This document shows, in pieces, positions 53,150 to 62,276 of a stretch of 64,000 nucleotides of DNA. Under the pieces are notes generated by a model. That model did no database searches. It was not told where the DNA came from and was given only the letters and a program-made list of their open reading frames with translations. Numbering within the stretch: position 1 is the first letter of the stretch; each line of letters begins with the position of its first letter. Origin of the DNA: Haladaptatus paucihalophilus DX253 (lineage in GTDB: Archaea; Halobacteriota; Halobacteria; Halobacteriales; Haladaptataceae); assembly GCF_000376445.1 (NCBI RefSeq), contig NZ_AQXI01000001.1, forward strand, positions 2,381,734 to 2,445,733, read 5' to 3'. The position numbers and the translations under genes are program-made.

Positions 53150-55726
53150 TCAGTCCGCTTTCGCCTGCCAGTTTCGCAATCTATCTTCGCTGACGCCGTT
53201 GACCTGCTCGGCAACCGTCTCGGCCTCGGCGTCTTTCAGGTCGTCGATGGTGTCGATACCGGCCTCGGCGAGCTTTTCGGCGGTCTTCGCACCGATGCCG
53301 TCGATGACTTCGAGCCCGCTCTTGCGTTCGCGCTGTTTGAACTCCTCGTAGTTGCAGATGGGACAGCCGAGTTCCCACGGTTCGTCCCCGTCATCGGACT
53401 CGTCCGATTGGCCAGCCGAGCTTTGCTCGGTGTCGTTGTGGATGACGAGTTCCGGGAGGTCGTGTTCCTCGCACCGCTCGTCGGTCACTTCGATTTCGCC
53501 CCGGCGGGGGAGCGGCAGCGAGTAGTCACAGTCGGGATAGCGCGTACAGCCGACGAGTCGGGAACCGGTCTGGAGCTTTTTGATGGCGAGTTCGCCGCCG
53601 TGTTCTTCGGCGGTTTCACCGCCTTCGTCTCGCTGGCTCTCCGACCCAGCGCCTTCCCCACACTGGGGACACTCCCCGATGATCCGGTCTTCGGCTTCCT
53701 CGGCCTCCTCCGCCTTGCAGAGCGGACAGCCGTGGACGAAGGTGCTTCGTCCGGCGAGTATCTTCACCTCGCGGAGGTCGTGGTCTTCGCACGTCTCGTC
53801 CAGGATGAGCGGTTTGCCCTTGTTCGGCAGCGGGAGCGTGTAGGTGCAGTCGGGATACCCGTCACAGCCGACGAAGTACGACCCGCGTCTGCTCTGGCGC
53901 ACGAGCAGGTCCTCTCCGCACTCGGGACACGGCCCCAGCGTCTTGTCCTCCTTCAGCGACTGTTGGAGCTGTTTGCCGATCTCCTCGCGCGACTCCTCCA
54001 AGTCGTCGAACACCGTTGCGAGGATTTCGCGCGACGAATCGGCCACGTCCTCCAAGTCCGCCTCGCCTTCCGCGATGGCGGTCATGTCCTCTTCGAGTTC
54101 GCGGGTCATCGTCTCGCTCACCACGAGGTCGGCGTAATCCTCCGCGGCCTTCACGACCGCCTGCGCGAGGCGGGTCGGCCGCGGCGGGTCGCTTTCGAGG
54201 TAACCTCGGTCGTAGAGCTTCTGGATGGTGTTGTGGCGGGTCGATTTCGTCCCGATTCCCATCTTCTCCATCTTCTCGATGAGCCGCGACTGACCGTACC
54301 GGCGCGGCGGTTGGGTCTGTTTGTCCTCGATTCGCGTGTCGATGATGGACAGGTCTTCCCCTTCCTCCACGTTCGGCACGTAGTTCTCGCTGGTGTTGAA
54401 GTACGGGTAGACGGCGTGGTAGCCCTCTTTGAGGAGGCGCTTTCCGTTGGCCTTGAGGGTCAGGTCGTCCACCGTGGAGACCACCTTGAGGTGTTCCCAC
54501 TTCGCCGACTCGGCGACGGTGGCGAAGAAGCGTCGAACCACGAGTTCGTACACGTCCCACTCGTCGTCGCCCAACTCGCCCTTCGTCGGGATGTCCTCGG
54601 TCGGGTGAATCGGCGGGTGGTCGGTCGTCTCCTCGTCGCCCTCGGTCGGTTCGATGTCGTCTTGTTCGAGCAGGCCGTCCGCGTCGTCGCCGAAGTGGTA
54701 GTTTCCGACGAACGTATCGAGCAGTTCCTCTGGGTCCAAATCGTCCGGGTAGACGGTGTTGTCGGTCCGCGGGTACGTGATGTATCCGGCGGTGTAGAGG
54801 TCTTCCGCGATGCTCATCGCGCGCTGGGCGGAGTAGCCGAGGCTGCCCGCCGCGCGGATGAACTGCGTCGTGTTGAACGGCGCGGGCGGGGTGTCGGTTC
54901 GCGTCCGCCGCGAGACGCTATCGACGGTCGCCTGCGTGGCCGATTCGAGGGTTTCGTACGCTTTCTCGGCCGTCTCCTCGTCCCAGACGCGTTCCGCCTC
55001 GTTGCCGTCCTCGTCGCGGTAGAAGTACTGCGATTCGAACGCCTCGTCGTCCTTCTGCAGGTCGGCGAACATCTCCCAGTACTCCTCGGGGTCGAACGCC
55101 TGAATCTCGCGTTCCCGGTCCACGATGAGCTTCAGCGTGGGACTCTGGACGCGCCCGACGCTGATGAAGTCGTTGCCGAGTTGTCGCGCCGAGAGCGAGA
55201 GGAATCGCGTCAGTGCGGCCCCCCAGATGAGGTCGATTATCTGGCGGGCTTCGCCCGCGGCCGCCAGATCGAAATCGAGTTCGTCCGGGTTCTCGAAGGC
55301 CGAAGAGACCTCGTTTTTCGTAATCGACGAGAATCGAACGCGTTGGATGGGCACGTCCTCGTTCACCTCGCGGACGAGTTCCCACGCTTCCTTCCCGATG
55401 AGTTCGCCCTCGCGGTCGTAGTCCGTCGCAATCGTCACCCGACTCGCATCACGCGCGAGCAGGCGGAGCGTCCGAACGATGTTCTCCTTCGTCGGCTGTT
55501 TCTCGACGCTCGCGTCGATGAGTTCTACCGGTTCCACGTCGCGCCAGTCGTTGTACTCGGGTGGAAAATCCACTCCGACGACGTGGCCCGACAAACCGAT
55601 GCAGCGCTTCCCGCCCCACTTGTAGACGTTGACGCCGTTCTGTCGGTCGGCCTCCGCACTCTCGCCGGAAAGTATGTCGGCGATTCGACGTGCGGCGTTG
55701 TCCTTCTCGGTGATGATGAGTTCCAC
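53150..55726 (-). CDS. topA: DNA topoisomerase I
   Basis: This 858-residue type IA topoisomerase has a toprim domain (MELIITEKDNAARRIADIL), the catalytic tyrosine in GYITYPRTDNTVYPDDL, and MGIGTKSTRHNTIQKLYDRG. C-terminal zinc fingers follow: LGPCPECGEDLLVRQSRRG...CDGYPDCTYTLPLP, ECPQCGEG...CTRYPDCDYSLPLP and a last CPICNY. A closing helix-hairpin-helix (GIGAKTAEKLAEAGIDTI) is a haloarchaeal addition. It relaxes negative supercoils. Divergent from the histidine kinase gene. Confidence 0.96.
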   Translation of the reverse strand: MELIITEKDNAARRIADILSGESAEADRQNGVNVYKWGGKRCIGLSGHVVGVDFPPEYNDWRDVEPVELIDASVEKQPTKENIVRTLRLLARDASRVTIATDYDREGELIGKEAWELVREVNEDVPIQRVRFSSITKNEVSSAFENPDELDFDLAAAGEARQIIDLIWGAALTRFLSLSARQLGNDFISVGRVQSPTLKLIVDREREIQAFDPEEYWEMFADLQKDDEAFESQYFYRDEDGNEAERVWDEETAEKAYETLESATQATVDSVSRRTRTDTPPAPFNTTQFIRAAGSLGYSAQRAMSIAEDLYTAGYITYPRTDNTVYPDDLDPEELLDTFVGNYHFGDDADGLLEQDDIEPTEGDEETTDHPPIHPTEDIPTKGELGDDEWDVYELVVRRFFATVAESAKWEHLKVVSTVDDLTLKANGKRLLKEGYHAVYPYFNTSENYVPNVEEGEDLSIIDTRIEDKQTQPPRRYGQSRLIEKMEKMGIGTKSTRHNTIQKLYDRGYLESDPPRPTRLAQAVVKAAEDYADLVVSETMTRELEEDMTAIAEGEADLEDVADSSREILATVFDDLEESREEIGKQLQQSLKEDKTLGPCPECGEDLLVRQSRRGSYFVGCDGYPDCTYTLPLPNKGKPLILDETCEDHDLREVKILAGRSTFVHGCPLCKAEEAEEAEDRIIGECPQCGEGAGSESQRDEGGETAEEHGGELAIKKLQTGSRLVGCTRYPDCDYSLPLPRRGEIEVTDERCEEHDLPELVIHNDTEQSSAGQSDESDDGDEPWELGCPICNYEEFKQRERKSGLEVIDGIGAKTAEKLAEAGIDTIDDLKDAEAETVAEQVNGVSEDRLRNWQAKAD

Positions 55727-55908
55727 TTACGCACCACCCCGGTTCGCGTCGGTCATCGCCCTCGGCTACGGCCATGGCGCTGGTAAACGTTTCGCCAACG
55801 AAAGAAAGTAGGATTCCACGGGAACCCCCGACGTCCCCCCCGATTATCTGGGGTGATAATGGAAGAAACTGCTATGTGTCGAAGACCTGTACAAAAACAT
55901 GCTCTGAT

Positions 55909-58125
55909 ATGTTCGGTTCGATAACGTTCGGTGGCGGTGTCGTCCTCACTGGTACCGCCCTCGGTGGCGGTGTCGGCTTCGTCCTCGCGCGACACGCGTG
56001 GTCGAATCGGGACGTTCCCGGGGCGACGCTCTTTTCCTCGCTCATCCTCGCCGTCGCCGGGTGGTGCGTTTTTTCCCTCCTCCTACTGACGAGTACGTCG
56101 CTCGCTCGCGCCCGTCTCTGGACGACGCTCATCGGGGTTTGCGTCACCGCCATCCCCGTCCTCTGGTTGACCTTCGCGCTCGAATACACCGGTCGGGACG
56201 ATTGGGTCTCGCGCAAGACGTTGCCGCTCATTTGGGCGGAACCGGTCCTCTACACCGTCGGTTCGTTATCGAGCCCCCACCACGGCTTTGCGAACGACAG
56301 CGCCGCGCTGGTGACGAGCGACGGTCTCACCGCCCTGTCGGTCGTCCACACGCCGTCGTTCTACTTCCACCTCGTCTATCTGTTCGTCGTCCTCGTCACC
56401 GGATTCGGATTTTTCACCGCGTTCTTGGTCCAAGCCGACCGACTCTATCGAAAACAGACGGTCGCCATCATCCTCGCGGGACTGCTCCCCCTCGTCGGGA
56501 CCGCCGTTTTCTCCTTCGTCGACCTGAACATCGCGTTCGGCTTGGCCCCCGTTTTCTTCGCCGCCAGCGCCATCTTGGACTGTCTCGCTCTCTTTCGGTA
56601 CGACTTTCTGAACGTCGCGCCGCTCGCCTCCGAGGTCGTCCTGTCCGAGATGGACGACCCCGTTATCGTCGTCGCGGACGAGCGAATCGTCGAGTACAAC
56701 CCGGCGGCGAAGCCGTTGTTCGACGGCGACACCATCGTCGGCCGTGACCTCGAATCGGTCGTTCCGGGGCTGTTGGACGCCGTTTCGAGCGACGAACCGT
56801 TTTCCCCGCCTTCGGTGCTGGCGGACGGCGGTTCCGTCGGGGAAACGCCCATCTACGACCCTCGCTCGACACCGATACGCGACCACCACGACGCACATCG
56901 CGGCGACATATTCGTCCTCCGCGAGATAACGAGCCAGAAACGGCGGGAAGAGACGCTCCGCGCGCTTCAATCCGCGACCCGGCGATTCATGAACGCGGAG
57001 CGACCGGAGGAGATCGCCGAAATCGCGGTGCAAACCGCCGACGAGGTGTTGGACCACCCCTATTCGTCCATCTTCTTCCCGGAAGACGACGGGGCGGTCC
57101 TTCGGTCGGTTGCGATGACCGACCTCATGCGAGACGGTCTCGACGGTGAACTGACGTTCTCGCGCGATGCCGAACCGATGTGGTCGGTGTTCGAATCCGG
57201 AACGCCGGTCGTGTACGAATCGGTCGAGCAACTCTCGAAGCCGCCGTACGGGTATCTCCCCCTCGGATGTCTGTTGTCGCTGCCGCTCGGCGAACACGGC
57301 GTCCTCGCGGTCGGAAGCGACACCCGAAAACGGACGTTCACCGAGAACGACCGCCGATTCGCCCGTATCCTGGCGAGCACGACGGAGACGGCCCTCGACC
57401 GCGCACAACGCGAACGCGACCTTCGGGAGAGTCAAGCGATGGTCGAAGAACGAACCGAGCAGATAGAGTTCTTCAACGGCGTCTTGCGTCACGATATTCT
57501 GAACGGCATTACGGTCGTCAACGGCAATCTCGAACTCCTCGAACCTCACGTCGCGGCGACCGGGGAGTCGTATTTCGAGACGGTCCGTAACTGGAGCGAG
57601 GATATCGGGCAACTGACGGAGAAGGTGCGGTCCGTCAGTCAGACCGTTACGGACTCCGAGTCGGTATCGTTGGAATCCGTGTCCCTTTCCGACGCGCTGT
57701 CGAGGCGGGTGACGAAGGTCCGGAACACGTACCCGAACGTGAGTATCGACGCCGACATCGAGGACGGATTGGCCGTCTCCGGCAACGAACTGCTCGGCGA
57801 GGTCGTCGAAAACGTGCTCCTGAACGCCATCGAACATCACGACCGCGACGACCCGTCGCTCGTGATTCGGACACGGCGGTCGGAGGAGACTGTCCGCGTC
57901 GAAATCGAGGACGACGGACCGGGAATTTCGGAGGAGATGAAAACGCGGGTCTTCGACCGCAACGTTACGTCCGAATCGACCGGTTCCATCGGGTTCGGTC
58001 TCTACTTCGTCTCGGTGATGATGGAGCAGTACGACGGTTCGGTGTGGTTCGAAGACGCGAACCCGTGCGGCACGGTGGCCATCCTCTCGTTCCCGCAACT
58101 GTCAGCGGACGCTCCACTCACATGA
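55909..58125 (+). CDS. 7TM-PAS-GAF sensor histidine kinase
   Basis: This 738-residue protein has an N-terminal seven-helix sensory region (about residues 5-225; 7TM-HisKA type), a PAS-like segment (DDPVIVVADERIVEYNPAAK), a GAF domain (RRFMNAERPEEIAEIAVQTA ... LAVGSDTRKRTFTENDRRFA), a HisKA domain with FFNGVLRHDILNGITVVNGN (phospho-acceptor His), and HATPase boxes including VVENVLLNAIEHHD and DDGPGISEEMKTRVF. It senses an unknown membrane or cytosolic signal. It is followed by a response regulator 100 bases downstream, its probable partner. Confidence 0.92.
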   Translation: MFGSITFGGGVVLTGTALGGGVGFVLARHAWSNRDVPGATLFSSLILAVAGWCVFSLLLLTSTSLARARLWTTLIGVCVTAIPVLWLTFALEYTGRDDWVSRKTLPLIWAEPVLYTVGSLSSPHHGFANDSAALVTSDGLTALSVVHTPSFYFHLVYLFVVLVTGFGFFTAFLVQADRLYRKQTVAIILAGLLPLVGTAVFSFVDLNIAFGLAPVFFAASAILDCLALFRYDFLNVAPLASEVVLSEMDDPVIVVADERIVEYNPAAKPLFDGDTIVGRDLESVVPGLLDAVSSDEPFSPPSVLADGGSVGETPIYDPRSTPIRDHHDAHRGDIFVLREITSQKRREETLRALQSATRRFMNAERPEEIAEIAVQTADEVLDHPYSSIFFPEDDGAVLRSVAMTDLMRDGLDGELTFSRDAEPMWSVFESGTPVVYESVEQLSKPPYGYLPLGCLLSLPLGEHGVLAVGSDTRKRTFTENDRRFARILASTTETALDRAQRERDLRESQAMVEERTEQIEFFNGVLRHDILNGITVVNGNLELLEPHVAATGESYFETVRNWSEDIGQLTEKVRSVSQTVTDSESVSLESVSLSDALSRRVTKVRNTYPNVSIDADIEDGLAVSGNELLGEVVENVLLNAIEHHDRDDPSLVIRTRRSEETVRVEIEDDGPGISEEMKTRVFDRNVTSESTGSIGFGLYFVSVMMEQYDGSVWFEDANPCGTVAILSFPQLSADAPLT

Positions 58126-58225
58126 ACGATCACTTCGCTTTTGGGAATGTTCCAGAGCTGTAATCTAAGAAACCAAAGATATATGTGCATCTGATTGATT
58201 ATCTCTACCACCACACGGTTAGAAT

Positions 58226-58798
58226 ATGAATGCAGATGGGAATATCGGTGTGCTAATCGTGGACGATGAGGTGGAGGTAACCACGCTCTACGAGGAGTGG
58301 CTCGCCGCGCATCGGACACACGTTGCACACGATGGACAGGAGGCCCTTACAGTGCTCGACCGGCGAGGAGAGGAGATCGATGTGGTTCTTCTCGACCGGA
58401 AAATGCCGACGTTGAGCGGCTCCAAAGTCCTCGAACGCATTCGTGCACAAGCGTACGACTGTCGCGTCGCCATGATCACCGCGGTGGCACCCGACTACGA
58501 TATCATCGACATGTCGTTCGACGAGTACATCACGAAACCAGTCGATGGCGATACCATTCGACGGACGGTCGAGGCGCTGTACAGTCGGGCACAGTACGCG
58601 GAGACGTTGACCCACTACTATTCGCTCGTTTCGACGCACGCCAACCTCTTGGCGGAACATTCCTACGACGACCTGCAAGAGAACGACGAGTTCGTTTCGC
58701 TCGAAACGGAAATCGAGTCCGTCCGCCGCAGTCTCGACTCGTCCCTCGAAGTCGACGACCACCGCGAGTTTCAACACGTCCTCCGCGAGATTCAGTAG
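58226..58798 (+). CDS. Response regulator with HalX domain
   Basis: This 190-residue protein has an N-terminal receiver (VLIVDDEVEVTTLYEEWLAA; phospho-acceptor Asp in VVLLDRKMPTLSGSKVLERI; Lys in EYITKPVDGDTIRRTV) followed by a helical HalX domain (LVSTHANLLAEHSYDDLQEN). HalX lacks an obvious DNA-binding motif; its action is not known in detail. It probably takes phosphate from the kinase encoded upstream. Confidence 0.9.
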   Translation: MNADGNIGVLIVDDEVEVTTLYEEWLAAHRTHVAHDGQEALTVLDRRGEEIDVVLLDRKMPTLSGSKVLERIRAQAYDCRVAMITAVAPDYDIIDMSFDEYITKPVDGDTIRRTVEALYSRAQYAETLTHYYSLVSTHANLLAEHSYDDLQENDEFVSLETEIESVRRSLDSSLEVDDHREFQHVLREIQ

Positions 58799-58850
58799 TC
58801 TGTACTCACGAGAAACCGGCAGAGAGCGGACGGGATACGTTCGTTTAAGA

Positions 58851-58860
58851 ACCGTTCGAC
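58851..58860 (+). promoter_or_regulatory. TATA-like box for the MATE gene
   Basis: TCGTTTAAGA is centred about 24 bases before ATG 58879, supporting that start over an in-frame ATG at 58909. Confidence 0.45.
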
Positions 58861-58878
58861 CGTTGCTCTGAAACGTTT

Positions 58879-60309
58879 ATGTCCGGGCGACCTACAGGAC
58901 GCGTCGATATGACCGACGGTGCCATCACGCCGAAACTGGTGACGCTGGCGTGGCCCCTGGTCGTCGGTAACCTCCTCCAGACGTTTTACAACCTCGCGGA
59001 CATGTTCTGGGTCGGCCGGGTCGGCACCAACGCGGTCGCGGCCGTCTCGCTCATGTTCCCGACCTCGTGGCTGTTCGTCTCGCTCGCGATGGGACTCACC
59101 GCGTCGTCGGTCGCGCTGGTGTCACAGCATATCGGCGCCGGTGACGACCGGGCCGCGGACAACGTGGTCGCACAGACGACCCTCCTCACCGTCCTCGCCG
59201 GGGTCGTCCTCGCCGCGTTCGGCTACGCGTTTCGCTCGCAACTCCTCACGCTCGTCGGTGCGGAAGGGCCGGTCTACGTGCAGGCGCTCCAGTACATCGA
59301 AGTCCTGTTCATCTCCATCCCGTTCACGTTCCTGTTTTTCGTCTTCAGGGCGGTTCTCCGCGGCGCTGGCGACACTCGAACCGCGATGTGGTTGATGGTT
59401 ATCTCCGCTGGGATGAACGTCGTCCTCGACCCGATACTCATCCTCGGCTACGGCCCGTTCGACCCCATGGGAACGCAAGGTGCGGCGGTCGCCACGCTCG
59501 TCGCTCGCGTGTTCGCCGCCGTCGTCGGCGTGTACGTCCTCCTGCAGGGGGACTGGGGAATCCGACTTCGACTCGACGACCTCCGCCCCGACTGGCCGGT
59601 GCTGAAACGGCTCGTTACGGTCGGCTATCCCGCGACCATCGACGGTGCGGCGCGGAGTTTCGCCGCCGTGGCGATGGCCGCGTTGGTCGCTCGGTTCGGA
59701 CCGGTGCCGACCGCCGCCTACGGCGTCGGCGTTCGAATGATGTCCGTTTCGTGGACGGTTTCGGGGGCGGTCGGACAGGCCGCCGCGACCGGCGTCGGTC
59801 AGAACCTCGGTGCGGAGACGCCCGACCGCGCAGCCGAGGTGACGCGGAAGGCGACCATCGGAACGTTAGTGGTGCTGTTCGGCGCTGGCGGATTGATGGT
59901 GCTCTTTCCCGACGTCGCCATCAGCGTGTTCACGGACGACCCAGAGGTGGTCCGCGTCGGCACTCACTTCCTCGAAGTCATCGGGCCGTTTCTCGCCTTC
60001 TTCGGCGGGCTGATGGTGATTCAGGGCGGGTTCCGCGGCGCGGGGAACACCGGAGTCGCGATGGCGCTCTCGTTCCTCTCGCGCTGGATGCTTCGGATTC
60101 CCGTCGCGATACTGCTCGCCTACCAGTGGACGCTGCAACTCGGTCCGCTCACCCTCTCCGGGCTCGCGTGGGGCGTCAACGGTCTCTGGTGGGCGTGGTC
60201 GATTTCGGCCATCGGGTCGTTCGTCATCGGCGTCCTCTGGTTCAGCCTCGGCACGTGGCGACAGGGCGTGTTGGGGGACGAGGAACGACAACCGACGACC
60301 GCGGACTGA
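58879..60309 (+). CDS. MATE-family multidrug/toxin exporter
   Basis: This 476-residue protein has twelve membrane helices in two MATE halves. The first half begins PKLVTLAWPLVVGNLLQTFY and includes NLADMFWVGRVGTNAVAAVS; the second includes VRMMSVSWTVSGAVGQAAATG and GQNLGAETPDRAAEVTRKA. MATE proteins export cationic drugs or metabolites using Na+ or H+; halophiles typically use Na+. It is monocistronic. Confidence 0.93.
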   Translation: MSGRPTGRVDMTDGAITPKLVTLAWPLVVGNLLQTFYNLADMFWVGRVGTNAVAAVSLMFPTSWLFVSLAMGLTASSVALVSQHIGAGDDRAADNVVAQTTLLTVLAGVVLAAFGYAFRSQLLTLVGAEGPVYVQALQYIEVLFISIPFTFLFFVFRAVLRGAGDTRTAMWLMVISAGMNVVLDPILILGYGPFDPMGTQGAAVATLVARVFAAVVGVYVLLQGDWGIRLRLDDLRPDWPVLKRLVTVGYPATIDGAARSFAAVAMAALVARFGPVPTAAYGVGVRMMSVSWTVSGAVGQAAATGVGQNLGAETPDRAAEVTRKATIGTLVVLFGAGGLMVLFPDVAISVFTDDPEVVRVGTHFLEVIGPFLAFFGGLMVIQGGFRGAGNTGVAMALSFLSRWMLRIPVAILLAYQWTLQLGPLTLSGLAWGVNGLWWAWSISAIGSFVIGVLWFSLGTWRQGVLGDEERQPTTAD

Positions 60310-60362
60310 GCGGTCGGAACGTCGGCACGGTCAACAAAAAACGGGCACGGTGCTTCGAATCC

Positions 60363-61076
60363 TCACGCGTCGGTGAGATACCGCTCGACCGACCAGCCCC
60401 ACACGCCTCGGTCGAGCCAGTGGACGCCCCACCACGTGTAGCCGCCTTTGTCCGTCGGACCGTTCATGATTTCGCCGACCTCGCCGGGTGAGATGGTTGC
60501 GACGATTGGCTGACCGGTTCCCGGCTGCTCCCGCGTGTTCAGATCGACCGTCGGCGTTACTCGGTCGCCATCGACGAATTTGTCACCGCCACTGCCGCCG
60601 CCGTAGGTGTCGCGGTAGTACGCCGCGGCGTCCTTCACGTCGCTGACGTACGACCAGCTGTGGTTGTAGGCGTAGAGCGCGCTGTCCCAGTCGCCGGGCG
60701 CGCCGCTGTCGGTCAGGTAGTAGGCGGCGGCCGGAATCGCGTCCTGATAGTCACAGATGTCGGCCACGCCGTCGCCGTTCCCGTCGATGCCGTAGTAGTC
60801 CCACGTCGAGGGCATGAACTGCATCGGGCCTTTCGCCCCGGCGGACGAGGTGTCACATCCCGCCTCGTACTGGCCGTGTTGGGTCTCGATCCAGCCGACG
60901 CCAGCGAGATACGTCCAGTCGATTCCGTAGTCGCTTCCCGTCTGCTGGTACTCGGTCAGATAGTTCGACGGGATGGAACCGGGCGTCGCCGCCGCGGACC
61001 CCGAGAGGCCGCTAATGGTCACCGCCGCCGTTCCCGTCGCACCGACTTTCTTTAGTATGTTGCGTCTGGATGGCAT
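60363..61076 (-). CDS. Exported MltB-type lytic transglycosylase-like protein with SH3-like domain
   Basis: This 237-residue protein has a twin-arginine signal (PSRRNILKKVGATGTAAVTI), then an SLT/MltB-like domain: AGVGWIETQHGQYEAGCDTS with the catalytic Glu at residue 64, then AGAKGPMQFMPSTWDYYGID, DGNGDGVADICDYQDAIPAAAYYL and YNHSWSYVSDV. A C-terminal SH3b-like domain (VDLNTREQPGTGQPIVATI ... WWGVHWLDRGVWGWSVERYL) follows. Bacterial relatives cut peptidoglycan, which halophiles lack. It was probably acquired from bacteria; use against bacterial neighbours is inference. ATG 61076 is preferred to a TTG six bases upstream. Confidence 0.88.
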   Translation of the reverse strand: MPSRRNILKKVGATGTAAVTISGLSGSAAATPGSIPSNYLTEYQQTGSDYGIDWTYLAGVGWIETQHGQYEAGCDTSSAGAKGPMQFMPSTWDYYGIDGNGDGVADICDYQDAIPAAAYYLTDSGAPGDWDSALYAYNHSWSYVSDVKDAAAYYRDTYGGGSGGDKFVDGDRVTPTVDLNTREQPGTGQPIVATISPGEVGEIMNGPTDKGGYTWWGVHWLDRGVWGWSVERYLTDA

Positions 61077-61210
61077 CTGCAATTATCTGGCGAGTCTACA
61101 GAGAAATATATTTTTCTCCAAATTCCAGAAATAAAATGGCCAGGACGGAGTATCCGACCGTCCTCGGCGGTGCTTCCGGCCGGACAAAAGCGGGCGAATC
61201 GGGCGCGCCT

Positions 61211-61888
61211 TCACCGTTGTGAGGCGATTTCTCGGATGAGGTGTTCACGAGCAAGCCAGACGCCCGCGGTTCCAACCGCGAGGACGACGCCGATGCCCGC
61301 GATGACGGCCCAGTTTCCTCCGATTCCCTCGATATACGGCGTGACCGTGGTCGAAATCGTCGTGACTGCCCAGTCGAGCGGTGAGGTTTCCCCGGACCCC
61401 TCGTAGACGAGGTACGTGAGAAACACGTTGAACACCAGCGAACCGCTCGCGGAGTAGACGGTGAAGGTTCGCACGTCCATCTCGGCGATTCCGGCCGGAA
61501 TCGAGATGATGGCGCGCATCAACGGAAGCATCCGACCCCAGAGAACGGAACTCCGGCCCCACCGTCGGAACCAGCGTTGGCTTCGCTCCAAATCCGACTC
61601 GGAGACGTGAAGGATGTGTCCGTACCGGTCGAGCGCCGCCTTGCCGTTCCTCCCGAACGCGTAGTACCCGAGGAGGCTCCCGGCGGTCGCTCCGGCGGTG
61701 GAAACCGCGACGAAGAACCCGAATGACATCGGGTCGTGGACGAGTTGCGTGGCCGCGAACGGGACGACGATTTCGCTCGGCGCGAAGTGGAGGATGAACG
61801 CCGTTTCGAGCGTCAAATAGATGAAGACTGCCAAATACCCGTATTTCACGACGAACGAGAGAATGGTATTGGCTAGCCAATCGAACAT
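61211..61888 (-). CDS. DedA-family membrane protein
   Basis: This 225-residue protein has DedA/VTT hallmarks: VKYGYLAVFIYLTLETAFIL, FAPSEIVVPFAATQLV (the E-x-x-x-P loop), YYAFGRNGKAALDRYG and FRRWGRSSVLWGRMLPLMRA with IISIPAGIAEM. The family flips or scrambles lipids or affects membrane homeostasis. ATG 61888 follows a stretch without conservation. Its downstream neighbour on the minus strand is the lytic transglycosylase, 134 bases away. Confidence 0.9.
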   Translation of the reverse strand: MFDWLANTILSFVVKYGYLAVFIYLTLETAFILHFAPSEIVVPFAATQLVHDPMSFGFFVAVSTAGATAGSLLGYYAFGRNGKAALDRYGHILHVSESDLERSQRWFRRWGRSSVLWGRMLPLMRAIISIPAGIAEMDVRTFTVYSASGSLVFNVFLTYLVYEGSGETSPLDWAVTTISTTVTPYIEGIGGNWAVIAGIGVVLAVGTAGVWLAREHLIREIASQR

Positions 61889-62130
61889 TCGATAACCCCT
61901 TCTTCGTTCTCCATAATTAATTTTTTCATGGCGGGTAATCTCAATATTATTGTTGTCGAACAATACCGTTCCGTAGCGAACCCATGTGATAACGTCTCGT
62001 ACTTTATCGCCGACGCGCCACGCTCGGCTGTCATCGCCAACGGCACGATGAACAGCGGCAATTCGCCCGGAATCGCGTATTCAAGCGAATAGACGACGAA
62101 CGTCGCGACGAAAACGCCCAGGCCGGTCAC
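61873..62130 (-). CDS. Uncertain small hydrophobic open frame
   Basis: An 85-residue frame from a GTG reads MTGLGVFVATFVVYSLEYAI then PGELPLFIVPLAM, a hydrophobic hairpin. A charged tail follows (KYETLSHGFATERYCSTT). It overlaps the DedA start by 16 bases in another frame. The first half looks like a membrane hairpin; the second half is A+T-rich and looks less coding. It could be a degraded gene or an upstream coupling ORF. Confidence 0.3.
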   Translation of the reverse strand: MTGLGVFVATFVVYSLEYAIPGELPLFIVPLAMTAERGASAIKYETLSHGFATERYCSTTIILRLPAMKKLIMENEEGVIECSIG

Positions 62131-62276
62131 GAATCATATGTCTTGCTCCGAGAACCACACGTAGGTTTAAATCGAAAGAAGAGACCAACCGCCGACATGC
62201 CGTAGCCGATTGCCGCGAAGGGGTCGAGGCGGGTGTGCGACGCTCCCCTCGCGGTCGTTTCCACGTCGCCTGTTCG

